NCBI GenBank assembly: GCA_964568395.1
Contig: CAZMPN010000003.1
Span: 79,575-143,574 of the forward strand
Direction: 5' to 3'
DNA: 64,000 bases
Source of the DNA: UBA6016 sp964568395
GTDB lineage: Bacteria > Campylobacterota > Campylobacteria > Campylobacterales > UBA6016
In this document: positions 43,503-51,526 of the stretch, in pieces
Layout of the letters: each line of letters begins with the position of its first letter
Numbering within the stretch: position 1 is the first letter of the stretch
Program-made: the position numbers and the translations under genes
Notes under the pieces: generated by a model
What the model was told of the DNA's origin: nothing
Databases searched by the model: none
The model's input: only the letters and a program-made list of their open reading frames with translations

Positions 43503-44730
43503 AAAAGTGCGAAATATCCCGAAGTTGAGATTTCCTGAGTTTCGAGATGCTCCTGAGTGGAAAAGAGTTGAATTAAATAAATTAGGAAATCTTGTATCTG
43601 GATTAACATATAGCCCTGATGATGTTAGGGAAAGTGGGTTATTGGTTTTAAGGTCTTCAAATGTGCAAAATGGAGAGATTAAGCTAGAGGATAATGTGTA
43701 TGTAAGGACTGATATAAAAGGTGCTAATCTATCAGAACCAAATGACATATTGATATGTGTTAGGAATGGCTCAAAAGCTTTAATTGGCAAGAATGCTTTA
43801 ATTCCTAACAATATGCCTCTGTGTACTCATGGTGCATTTATGACTATTTTTAGAGCCAAGTTACCTAGGTTTGTTTTTCAGTTATTTCAGACAAGCGACT
43901 ATGAAAGACAAGTTAATGCTGATTTGGGTGCAACTATCAATTCTATAAACGGAAAAGAATTTCTTAAATATGAATTTTATGTGCCATCTGAAAACGAACA
44001 ACAAAAAATCGCCGACTGCCTCAGCTCCATCGACGAACTCATCACCTCACAAGCCGCAAAAGTCGAGGCGCTAAAAGAGCACAAAAAAGCCCTCATGCAA
44101 CAGCTTTTCCCCCGTGAGGGCGAGACCGTCCCGAGCCTGCGCTTCCCAGAATTCCAAAACGCCCCTGAGTGGGAGGATAAGGCACTAGACAAGGTATGCG
44201 AAATAAATCCTTCGGTCAAAAATTTACCAAAAAGTTTTATATATATTGACCTTGAATCTGTTGAAGCAGGTGTTTTGTTGCAGAAAAAAATTATTGACTT
44301 AGAAAATGCACCAAGTAGAGCTCAAAGACTTTTAAAAAATGGGGATGTTATTTTTCAAATGGTGAGACCATATCAAAAAAATAACTATCTTTTTGATATT
44401 GAAGACGACCAGAATTATGTTGCTTCAACTGGTTATGCTCAGTTGCGAGCATATCAGTCAAATACATATCTCTTTCATTGTTTGCATACTGACGGTTTTG
44501 TTAATCAAGTTTTAACTAAATGCACGGGTTCAAACTATCCAGCAATAAATTCTAACGATTTGTCCGAAATAAAGATTAGCATTCCAAAGTCAGAAGAACA
44601 ACAAAAAATAGCCGACTGCCTCAGCTCCATCGACGAACTCATCACCTCGCAAGCCGCAAAAGTCGAAGCGCTAAAAGAGCACAAAAAAGCCCTCATGCAA
44701 CAGCTTTTCCCAAAAAATATGGAGAGATAA
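43495..44730 (+). CDS. hsdS: Type I restriction enzyme, specificity subunit
   Basis: A 411-residue S subunit with two target-recognition domains (about 1-165 and 215-370). Each is followed by a conserved helical spacer (EQQKIADCLSSIDELITSQA onward, ending ALMQQLFP). Each half also begins LRFPEF-x-x-APEW. The two spacer-coding stretches (43996-44111 and 44596-44711) are almost identical and exactly 600 bp apart, in frame. The TRDs differ and have lower GC than the spacers, a sign of exchange. HsdS determines the DNA site recognised by both methylase and restriction complexes. Confidence 0.93.
   Translation: MSEKVRNIPKLRFPEFRDAPEWKRVELNKLGNLVSGLTYSPDDVRESGLLVLRSSNVQNGEIKLEDNVYVRTDIKGANLSEPNDILICVRNGSKALIGKNALIPNNMPLCTHGAFMTIFRAKLPRFVFQLFQTSDYERQVNADLGATINSINGKEFLKYEFYVPSENEQQKIADCLSSIDELITSQAAKVEALKEHKKALMQQLFPREGETVPSLRFPEFQNAPEWEDKALDKVCEINPSVKNLPKSFIYIDLESVEAGVLLQKKIIDLENAPSRAQRLLKNGDVIFQMVRPYQKNNYLFDIEDDQNYVASTGYAQLRAYQSNTYLFHCLHTDGFVNQVLTKCTGSNYPAINSNDLSEIKISIPKSEEQQKIADCLSSIDELITSQAAKVEALKEHKKALMQQLFPKNMER
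43996..44111 (+). repeat. hsdS spacer repeat, copy A
   Basis: This 116-bp stretch is repeated at 44596-44711 with three mismatches. Both copies encode the conserved helical spacer of HsdS. The exact 600-bp, in-frame spacing would let recombination remove or swap one recognition domain. Confidence 0.9.
44596..44711 (+). repeat. hsdS spacer repeat, copy B
   Basis: This is the second copy of the 116-bp spacer repeat at the 3' end of hsdS. It differs from copy A at three positions, two of them silent or conservative in the spacer helix. Confidence 0.9.
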
Positions 44731-44731
44731 G

Positions 44732-45532
44732 ATGGCACACATTACCGTACTTGATAATGAAATTAGCGTACTAAAAATAGAAGACGAGGACTATATATCG
44801 CTAACCGATATGCTAAAAGCAAAAGACGGCGATTTTTTTATCTCTGATTGGCTTAGAAATAGAAATACCATAGAGTATTTGGGCATTTGGGAGAGGATTC
44901 ACAATCCAAATTTTAATTATGGCGAATTCGCCGTAATTACATCTCAAGCAGGACTCAATAGCTACAAGCTAAGCGTAAAAGAGTGGAATGAAAAGACAAA
45001 CGCCATAGGGGTTGTCGCCAAAGCGGGGCGATACGGCGGCACCTATGCGCATAAGGATATAGCTTTTGAGTTTGGGATGTGGATAAGCGCCGAGTTTAAA
45101 ATCTACCTCATAAAAGAGTTTCAAAGGCTAAAAGAAGAGGAGCTAAAACAGCTAGGCTGGGATATTCGCCGAAACCTCGCAAAACTAAACTACAAAATTC
45201 ACACCGACGCTATCAAAGAAAATCTAATCCCAAAAGAGCTCAGCCCCGCTCAAATAAACTTTGTCTATGCGAGCGAGGCGGATATACTCAATGTCGCTCT
45301 TTTTGGTATGACGGCAAAAGAGTGGAGAGAGCAAAACGGTGACAAAAAAGGAAATATAAGAGACGAGGCGGATGTAAATCAGCTGGTATGTCTGGCAAAT
45401 ATGGAATCGCTCAATGCGCATTTTATCAATGAGGGATTATCGCAAAAAGAGAGACTCCAAAAGCTAAATAAAATAGCAATAGGGCAAATGAGGATACTAA
45501 GCAGTGAAAACATCAAAAAGATAGGCAAATAA
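44732..45532 (+). CDS. KilA-N domain protein inside the hsd operon
   Basis: A 266-residue protein. The KilA-N DNA-binding fold (about 1-125) shows YISLTDMLKAKDGDFFISDWL, then GRYGGTYAHKDIAFEFGMWI and EFKIYLIKEFQRLKEEE. The C-terminal part is helical. Proteins like this are frequently found within epsilonproteobacterial type I restriction operons, as here between hsdS and hsdM (1-2 bp gaps). KilA-N proteins come from phage and plasmids. A role in regulating the operon or in anti-phage sensing is inferred from position only. Confidence 0.85.
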   Translation: MAHITVLDNEISVLKIEDEDYISLTDMLKAKDGDFFISDWLRNRNTIEYLGIWERIHNPNFNYGEFAVITSQAGLNSYKLSVKEWNEKTNAIGVVAKAGRYGGTYAHKDIAFEFGMWISAEFKIYLIKEFQRLKEEELKQLGWDIRRNLAKLNYKIHTDAIKENLIPKELSPAQINFVYASEADILNVALFGMTAKEWREQNGDKKGNIRDEADVNQLVCLANMESLNAHFINEGLSQKERLQKLNKIAIGQMRILSSENIKKIGK

Positions 45533-47155
45533 ATGAGCGAACAAGAATACAAAGAACTAGGCAAGACCCTATGGGCGATAGCCGATGACCTGAGAGGGGC
45601 GATGAATGCCGATGATTTTCGTGACTATATGCTCTCGTTTCTCTTTTTGCGTTATCTATCCGACAACTATGAGAGTGCGGTAAAAAAAGAGCTAGGCGCA
45701 GACTATAGGGACGCCCCAAAAGAGGAGCTAAAGGCGCTGGGAGTCGCTACGCCGTTACAGCTATGGTACAAAGAAAACGAGGCGGATGTGACGGAGTTTG
45801 AAAAGCTAATGCGCCGCAAAGCTCACTATGTCATACAGCCGGAATTTTTGTGGAGCTCTATCGTGGAGATGGCTCGTGTGCAAGACGGCGAGCTACTACA
45901 TACCTTGCAAGCTGGGTTCAAGCACATCGAAAACGACTCTTTTGAGAGCGTATTTGGCGGGTTGTTCTCAGAGATAAATCTAGCGTCTGAGAAGCTAGGC
46001 AAAGACTACACGGCACGAAATGCCAAGCTCTGCACCATCATCACAAAAATCGCCGAGGGAATAGCCAACTTCTCAACCTCCACGGATGTGCTAGGCGATG
46101 CGTATGAGTATCTCATCGGACAGTTTGCGGCTGGGTCAGGCAAAAAAGCGGGAGAGTTCTACACCCCGCAACAAATATCTGGCATATTATCCGAGATAGT
46201 CACGCTCGACAGCCAAGACCCCACAACTGGCAAAAAGAAAAAACTAGAGAGAGTCTTTGACTTCGCTTGCGGCTCAGGCTCGCTCCTGCTCAATGTGCGC
46301 AAACAGCTAGGTGCTCACGGCATCGGCAAAATCTACGGAACCGAAAAGAACATCACGACCTACAACCTAGCCAGAATGAATATGCTACTGCACGGGGTTA
46401 AGGACAACGAGTTTGAGATATACCACGGCGATTCACTCCTCAACGACTGGGATATGCTACGAGAGTCAAACCCCGCCAAAAAAATGCAGTTTGACGCCAT
46501 AGTGGCAAACCCGCCTTTCAGCTATCGCTGGGAGCCAAACGAGGTGATGGGTGAGGATTTTCGTTTTAAAAACTATGGACTAGCTCCTAAGTCTGCGGCT
46601 GATTTTGCCTTTTTGCTCCACGGCTTTCACTTTTTAGCCAAAGAGGGGACGATGGCTATCATCTTGCCGCACGGTGTACTGTTCCGTGGCGGGGCGGAGG
46701 AGCGCATAAGGACGAAGCTGCTAAAAGACGGCAATATCGACACAGTCATAGGCTTGCCGTCAAATCTCTTTTTTTCGACGGGCATCCCCGTGTGTATCCT
46801 CGTGCTCAAAAAATGCAAAAAGTACGATGATGTGCTATTTATCAATGCGGCAGAGCATTTTGAAAAAGGGAAAAGGCAAAATAAGCTCTTGCCAGAGCAT
46901 ATAGAAAAAATAGTCTCTACATACCAATACCGCAAAGAGGAAGATAGATACTCTAAGCGGGTGTCTATGGAACAGATAGAAGCCGAGGGCTACAATCTCA
47001 ATATCTCACGCTATATCAGCACGGCAACGGTGGAAAAAGAGATAGACCTAAAAGAGGTAAATGCAAAACTTGTTGATTTGGAGGAGAAAATCACAAGCTC
47101 AACCGCAAGGCATAATGAGTTTTTGAGGGAGCTTGGACTGGATCTATTGCCATAA
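45533..47155 (+). CDS. hsdM: Type I restriction-modification methylase
   Basis: A 540-residue N6-adenine methyltransferase. An N-terminal helical domain (about 1-165) is followed by the MTase core: GEFYTPQQISGIL, FDFACGSGSLLLNV (SAM motif, about 242) and the catalytic NPPF tetrapeptide in AIVANPPFSYRW (about 325). It pairs with HsdS to methylate host sites, protecting them from HsdR. It begins directly after the KilA-N stop; the fic gene follows three bases after its own stop, so all five genes look co-transcribed. Confidence 0.95.
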   Translation: MSEQEYKELGKTLWAIADDLRGAMNADDFRDYMLSFLFLRYLSDNYESAVKKELGADYRDAPKEELKALGVATPLQLWYKENEADVTEFEKLMRRKAHYVIQPEFLWSSIVEMARVQDGELLHTLQAGFKHIENDSFESVFGGLFSEINLASEKLGKDYTARNAKLCTIITKIAEGIANFSTSTDVLGDAYEYLIGQFAAGSGKKAGEFYTPQQISGILSEIVTLDSQDPTTGKKKKLERVFDFACGSGSLLLNVRKQLGAHGIGKIYGTEKNITTYNLARMNMLLHGVKDNEFEIYHGDSLLNDWDMLRESNPAKKMQFDAIVANPPFSYRWEPNEVMGEDFRFKNYGLAPKSAADFAFLLHGFHFLAKEGTMAIILPHGVLFRGGAEERIRTKLLKDGNIDTVIGLPSNLFFSTGIPVCILVLKKCKKYDDVLFINAAEHFEKGKRQNKLLPEHIEKIVSTYQYRKEEDRYSKRVSMEQIEAEGYNLNISRYISTATVEKEIDLKEVNAKLVDLEEKITSSTARHNEFLRELGLDLLP

Positions 47156-47158
47156 AAT

Positions 47159-47983
47159 ATGAAACAAAATAGTAGTTTTGAAATATACATGCAACAGGTC
47201 AAATCGAAATATCTGCTATTTTCTCACAAAACAGCGCATGGGCGTAATTTTAAATATTGGTATAAAACCGATAAGGCATTTTTTGAAGCAGAAAAGCCAA
47301 ATATTGGTTTGCTAAGAAATGCTCTGATACGCAGTAGCACTAATCCCGTAATAGAAAATATATGGCAGAACTGGGAATCAAACAATGTTCAAAAGATAGT
47401 CTCAAAAACAAATGAAGTATGTATCAATTATCTGGCAACAACAGACGAAAAAGAAATACAGAGGTTTGAGGATTTAAAGTTACTAGAGCTGTACGACTAT
47501 CTCGTTCATAACTTTAATATTTCAAAATCTTTTGATTTCAAAACCGTTAAAGAGTGGCATATAAAGATATTTGGAGAACTATACCCATTTGCGGGAGATT
47601 TGAGAACCGTAGAAATATCAAAAGGTGCTGGTGATGAGGCTTGGATTTGGAGAATTGAATTTTTGAATGGATTGTCTGAGTTGGATGCGAAAATCAAAAA
47701 AGCCTCAAAAATTAAATATAAAAATATAGACGAAATATCGCTATCTATTGCTGAGGTTTTGAGTGATTTTTTATTTATTCATCCATTCAGGGAAGGCAAC
47801 GGTAGGGTAAGTAGACTTATCGGCGATATTATTTTGGCTAAAAACGGATTTCCAATGATAGGACTTGACTTGAAAAGTAGTGATAACTATATTGCAAAAG
47901 TTCATGAGGGATATGCCAAAAACTATAAGCCTTTGGCTGAGCTGCTAAAAGAAAAGATTATTTCGAAAGTTGAGACTGAATAA
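47159..47983 (+). CDS. Fic-domain AMP-transferase (toxin-like)
   Basis: A 274-residue Fic protein. The flap region reads YPFAGDLRTVEISKG (about 142-156) and the active-site loop is HPFREGNGRVSRL (about 208-220), a full match to HPFx(D/E)GNGR. It should therefore be able to transfer AMP to a protein target. The N-terminal part (about 1-110) has no clear inhibitory S/T-x-x-x-E-G/N motif, which points to control by a separate antitoxin. It is the last gene of the hsd operon. Its 3' end overlaps by 26 nt a convergent small gene that encodes such a motif. Confidence 0.88.
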   Translation: MKQNSSFEIYMQQVKSKYLLFSHKTAHGRNFKYWYKTDKAFFEAEKPNIGLLRNALIRSSTNPVIENIWQNWESNNVQKIVSKTNEVCINYLATTDEKEIQRFEDLKLLELYDYLVHNFNISKSFDFKTVKEWHIKIFGELYPFAGDLRTVEISKGAGDEAWIWRIEFLNGLSELDAKIKKASKIKYKNIDEISLSIAEVLSDFLFIHPFREGNGRVSRLIGDIILAKNGFPMIGLDLKSSDNYIAKVHEGYAKNYKPLAELLKEKIISKVETE

Positions 47984-48128
47984 GTTTGTAGTGTTCGTTT
48001 AGCTCTTTTTTTGTTATTTTAGAGCCTTCGACTCTAGAGGAGCTGTAAACAGCGTCTACGATTATTTTTTGTCTTTTTGCGGCAGTAGAAAAATATTTAT
48101 TGCTGTTTGCTATTGTCCTTTTCATCAT
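47958..48128 (-). CDS. Putative anti-Fic small protein, convergent to fic
   Basis: A 56-codon gene on the opposite strand, starting at tandem ATGs (48128/48125) after an AAGGGG ribosome site. The product is basic and helical, and contains YSSSRVEGSKITKKELNEHY near residues 28-47. This includes S30-x-x-x-E34-G35, the inhibitory motif that class I Fic antitoxins (VbhA, FicA type) and autoinhibited Fic proteins use to block the ATP site. Known class I antitoxin genes sit just upstream of their toxin, same strand; here the gene is tail-to-tail and overlaps the fic 3' end. It could instead be the remnant of a second Fic gene's N-terminus. Confidence 0.6.
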   Translation of the reverse strand: MMKRTIANSNKYFSTAAKRQKIIVDAVYSSSRVEGSKITKKELNEHYKLIQSQLSK

Positions 48129-48259
48129 TATCCCCTTTTAACTATCCAAAAGTTTAGCAAAAATCGACCCAAATTCGAATAAATTTGAATTTTGTGCCAT
48201 TTTTAATTTATGCAATTTTCTATATGACCTATCCTATAAGAGCTTCCAAAAACAAAACT

Positions 48260-48278
48260 GTTCCAAAACTGCGCCAAA
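48260..48278 (+). repeat. Right copy of the 19-bp imperfect end repeat
   Basis: GTTCCAAAACTGCGCCAAA matches the integrase 3' end (36331-36349) at 16 of 19 positions, same orientation. On the minus strand it can be read FGAVLEQ, close to the integrase C-terminus FGAVLAH. Confidence 0.35.
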
Positions 48279-48365
48279 GAATGTCAAACTATGGGGCTTT
48301 TTTAATTGTAACGTGAGATAGAGAACCCTTTATTTGCCGTATATCAATTTTTTTTAATTACACCA

Positions 48366-48380
48366 AAAATTAACAGATAA
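48366..48380 (+). repeat. Candidate right attachment-site repeat
   Basis: AAAATTAACAGATAA is identical to 36274-36288. It lies about 50 bp before the TonB receptor gene, so it might alternatively belong to that gene's promoter. Confidence 0.4.
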
Positions 48381-48431
48381 TTAACACACAAAAACTACCC
48401 TTAGCGCTTTAAAAACCAGGAAGGGAATCGG

Positions 48432-50537
48432 ATGAATAGACTCGTTACGCTCTCATTGGCTCTTAGCTCAGCGCTGTTAGCCTCCGAAATCACGATAGAA
48501 AAAATAACCGTAAAAGGCGAAGCGCAAAAATCGCTAAAGGACGCTTTGTCAAGCGAGGAAATCAAATTTACAAACAAAATAGATATAGCCCAAATCCTAT
48601 CCAATAGCTATCCGGAAATATCCACCGTAAGAAAGACGGGGGCGGCCGGAGATATATCGATGAGAGGATTTTATAAAGACGACGTAAGGGTAACGGTAGA
48701 CGGGCAAGCCATCCACTGCGCATGCCCAAACAGAATGGATCCTCCTACCTATCACCTATCCGCAGAAAACGTGGAAAAAGTGGAGGTAATCGAGGGGCCT
48801 TTTGACGTCGCATCCCCTGGCGCGCTTGCCGGAAGCATCAATATCGTATCGAAAGCTCCAAAAGAAGGTCTGTCGGGCTCACTTAACGCAGGATACGGCA
48901 GCTTTGATTTCCAAAAACTGGATGCAAACATAAACGCAGGAAATAAAACCGTAAAAGCCCAGGCCGGATACACAAAAGAAAAGATGGGCCAATACAAAGA
49001 CGGCAGCGGCTCTTCTATGTACGAGGTCAACTACAGCCCTACGGCGACAAACGCATCAAACAACAAAATGTATAGAAACGACATCAACATAAAAGACAAA
49101 GACGCTTTCGACAAACAGAGCTACTTTGCGAAACTAACCTTTACTCCTACCGAAAATCAGGAGATAGCGCTAAGCTATTTTGCCGATAGGCCGGATACAA
49201 TTCTTTATCCTTCGCTTGGTATGGACTCCTTCCAAGACGATACCGATATGTATGCGGCAAGCTATAAAGTAAAAAATATGGGAAAACTCTCCGATTCTTT
49301 TGAAATATCCGCCTACCAAAACGAAGTAAAGCACGATATGAGGACGGATTTTAGAAATACCGGCTCAAGCATACTTTCGTACTACGTAGAAAGTAAAACG
49401 AAGGGGATTAAAGCAGAAAACAGCGCAAACCTCGGCGGACACCTGGTAAAAATAGGTGCAGACTACTATGAGAGAGCATGGGATGCCAAAAACTACTCCA
49501 ACTACGCTACAAAGACGCTAAATTCAAACGTCGCATATCCTCTAGCGGATGTTACCACAAGCAATTACGGCGCATACGCCAAACTTACCAAAAAATACGG
49601 CAACCTGGGAATCGATGCCGGACTCAGATACGATTGGTCCAAAATAGAGCTTGATACGTCAAAGGTGGCCTCCGTAGTTCCTTTGTCAAACGCCATGATG
49701 GATGTCGGTAGAAATAAAACCGCCATATTAAACAATCCGGATGACAGCTGGAACAATCTATCCGGTTCCGTAATGGCCAAGTATGACATAGGATCTGGAT
49801 ATTTTTACGGTGGATACGGACACACGGTAAGACTGCCTGACGGAGCCGAAAAGTACCATATAGAAGTACACAACAGAGAAGGGAATCCTGATCTAAAACC
49901 TACGATAAACGACGAAATAGATATTGGGTATTCCTACGCAAAAAACGGCACAGCCTTCAAGATAAACGGTTTTTACTCTAAACTAAAAAATTTCATCTAT
50001 ATGTACAGGTATAATCCTTCGTTTACAAATCAGGTGTTTACATACGAAAACGTAGACGCCAAAATGTACGGCTGGGATATTTCCGCGGCATATGCAGCAA
50101 CTGACAAACTTACGTTCGAAGCCGCCGTGGCGCAAACATTCGGCGAAAAAGACTCCAAAACGACCGCAAAAGGCATTGTGCTAAACGACAAAAGTCTCAG
50201 AAACGTATCGCCTCTTAAATCTAGAGTGGCGGCAAAATATGAAACTGGCAAGTTTAGCTCCCAAGTAGAGTGGATAGCTGCTGCCGGACAAAAAAATATA
50301 GATTCTGACGGAACTCTATCCGAGCTTGAAACAGCTGGATGGGCTGTAGTAAACCTAAAAGCGGGCTATTCGTTTACCAAAAACTGGTCTTTGTGGGCCG
50401 GGGTAGACAACCTATTCAATAAAAACTACTACATACACGGTTCAAACTCAAATATGCTATTTATATCCAACCAGCCAAACATCCATCTAAACGAGCCTGG
50501 TAGATTTGTTTATGCAAATCTAGGGTATAAATTCTAA
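48432..50537 (+). CDS. TonB-dependent receptor, probable copper receptor
   Basis: A 701-residue outer-membrane receptor. A signal peptide (about 1-17) precedes the plug domain (about 40-150; DISMRGF, DDVRVTVDGQAI, VEKVEVIEGPFDVASPGALAGSI split over strands) and a 22-strand barrel to the terminal aromatic (YKF). The plug carries HCACPNRMDPPTYHL, a Cys/Met/His cluster like that of NosA/OprC-type copper receptors. The two downstream genes, a UreH-type membrane protein and a periplasmic HMA protein, also point to copper. There is no TonB-box call. Substrate is inferred. Confidence 0.85.
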   Translation: MNRLVTLSLALSSALLASEITIEKITVKGEAQKSLKDALSSEEIKFTNKIDIAQILSNSYPEISTVRKTGAAGDISMRGFYKDDVRVTVDGQAIHCACPNRMDPPTYHLSAENVEKVEVIEGPFDVASPGALAGSINIVSKAPKEGLSGSLNAGYGSFDFQKLDANINAGNKTVKAQAGYTKEKMGQYKDGSGSSMYEVNYSPTATNASNNKMYRNDINIKDKDAFDKQSYFAKLTFTPTENQEIALSYFADRPDTILYPSLGMDSFQDDTDMYAASYKVKNMGKLSDSFEISAYQNEVKHDMRTDFRNTGSSILSYYVESKTKGIKAENSANLGGHLVKIGADYYERAWDAKNYSNYATKTLNSNVAYPLADVTTSNYGAYAKLTKKYGNLGIDAGLRYDWSKIELDTSKVASVVPLSNAMMDVGRNKTAILNNPDDSWNNLSGSVMAKYDIGSGYFYGGYGHTVRLPDGAEKYHIEVHNREGNPDLKPTINDEIDIGYSYAKNGTAFKINGFYSKLKNFIYMYRYNPSFTNQVFTYENVDAKMYGWDISAAYAATDKLTFEAAVAQTFGEKDSKTTAKGIVLNDKSLRNVSPLKSRVAAKYETGKFSSQVEWIAAAGQKNIDSDGTLSELETAGWAVVNLKAGYSFTKNWSLWAGVDNLFNKNYYIHGSNSNMLFISNQPNIHLNEPGRFVYANLGYKF

Positions 50538-50556
50538 AAACCACAAAGGTGTATAG

Positions 50557-51246
50557 TTGCAAGATTTTAGTATCGTAGCCATAGCGGCCGCGGCATTCTT
50601 CGGAAGCCTAGGCCACTGCATCGGAATGTGCGGGGGATTCGTCCTCGCGTACAGCTCGACGAAAGTAGGTTCGCACTTCGGCCACAAAGACAAGCTTCTA
50701 TCCCATCTGCTATACAATGGCGGCAGAACCGTCAGCTATACCATCATAGGCGCTATCGCCGGGCTAATAGGAAGCGTCTTTTCACTGAGCCCGAATTTCA
50801 GAGCGGCACTCTATCTATTTGCGGGGATAGTTATGGTTTTAGTGGCGTTGTGGCTATTTGGATTTGTCTGGGTAGCGAGGGTCTTGGAATACGACTTTAC
50901 CAAAATATCTCTTTTCAAGACCGCATTCCAAAAACTTCTAAAATCGGACTCAAGGGCTTCTTTTTTGAGTCTCGGGATACTAAACGGTTTCTTTCCGTGC
51001 GGGCTAGTCTATTTCTTTGCCTCATCGGCTGCGGCAAGCGGTTCGGCCGCAAGCGGCGCCCTTATAATGTTCATATTCGGATTATCTACGATAGTGCCGA
51101 TGCTTAGTCTGGCGTACGCATCGTCAATCTTGCAAAAAACAGGCTTCAGAAAAGCCGCGTCCAATATATCTGCGCTGCTGATACTAGGTTTTGCCGCCTA
51201 TACGATATGGGGTGCGATAGTAATATTCTTAGATTTACCAATTTAA
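50557..51246 (+). CDS. UreH/TauE-SafE-type membrane protein, probable metal transporter
   Basis: A 229-residue inner-membrane protein with about six transmembrane helices, starting at TTG with an AAAGGTG box. The N-terminal motif GHCIGMCGGFVLAY (about 21-34) and the later NGFFPCGLVYFF are typical of the UreH-like (sulfite exporter TauE/SafE) proteins associated with copper delivery and cytochrome oxidase assembly. It lies 19 bp after the TonB receptor gene and 10 bp before the HMA gene, which supports a role moving copper across the inner membrane. Confidence 0.8.
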   Translation: MQDFSIVAIAAAAFFGSLGHCIGMCGGFVLAYSSTKVGSHFGHKDKLLSHLLYNGGRTVSYTIIGAIAGLIGSVFSLSPNFRAALYLFAGIVMVLVALWLFGFVWVARVLEYDFTKISLFKTAFQKLLKSDSRASFLSLGILNGFFPCGLVYFFASSAAASGSAASGALIMFIFGLSTIVPMLSLAYASSILQKTGFRKAASNISALLILGFAAYTIWGAIVIFLDLPI

Positions 51247-51256
51247 AGGAGAACAT

Positions 51257-51523
51257 ATGAAAAAACTACTCATGATCGCGGCTATTGCCTCTCTTTCGCT
51301 TTTTGCGGCGGAGAAAGAGGTAAATATGAAAGTAAACGGCATGACTTGCCAAATGTGCGCAAAGAGCGTCAAGGATACCATAATGAGCACCGACGGCGTC
51401 AAAGATGCAAAAGTCTACGTAAAAGACGGGAAAGCCGTAGTCAAAACGGAAAAAGAGATAGACATGAACGCGCTCAACGAAAAACTAAAAAAACACGGCT
51501 ACTCTGCGGAACTATCCAAATAG
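51257..51523 (+). CDS. Periplasmic heavy-metal-associated (HMA) protein
   Basis: An 88-residue product with a signal peptide (MKKLLMIAAIASLSLFA) and one HMA ferredoxin-like domain with the metal site GMTCQMCAKSV (about 31-41). The exported form resembles MerP-type carriers rather than cytoplasmic CopZ. As third gene of the TonB receptor/UreH cluster it probably ferries Cu(I) through the periplasm. A strong AAAGGAG ribosome site is present. It is convergent with the kinase gene, 3 bp apart. Confidence 0.88.
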   Translation: MKKLLMIAAIASLSLFAAEKEVNMKVNGMTCQMCAKSVKDTIMSTDGVKDAKVYVKDGKAVVKTEKEIDMNALNEKLKKHGYSAELSK

Positions 51524-51526
51524 TTT

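Larger units (their letters stand above)
36274..48380. mobile_element. Putative 12.1-kb integrative element (int, rep-like, type I RM, fic)
   Basis: A tyrosine integrase at the left end, an excisionase-like and a Rep-like gene, a hairpin-rich intergenic region and an hsdRSM-kilAN-fic cargo fill this span. Housekeeping genes lie to the left and metal-uptake genes to the right. A 15-bp identical direct repeat (AAAATTAACAGATAA) lies at 36274-36288 and 48366-48380, bracketing exactly this set. The boundaries are inferred; no tRNA is present at either end. Confidence 0.5.
48129..48431. other. Intergenic region at the right end of the element
   Basis: About 300 bp without a gene. It contains the promoter side of the anti-Fic gene, with a loose AAATTC...GAATTT dyad near 48171-48193, and a CCAAAA-rich stretch at 48244-48278. 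The candidate right att repeat is at 48366-48380, followed by the leader of the TonB receptor gene. No tRNA or further open frame was seen. Confidence 0.6.

Noticed and set aside
48244..48278. CCAAAA-rich stretch as a CRISPR or iteron array
   Set aside because: There are only two or three loose copies with unequal spacing and no repeat-spacer pattern or cas genes.
47984..48431. Whole span past fic treated as non-coding
   Set aside because: Reading the minus strand shows a 56-codon gene with a ribosome site at 47958-48128, so the first part of the span is coding.
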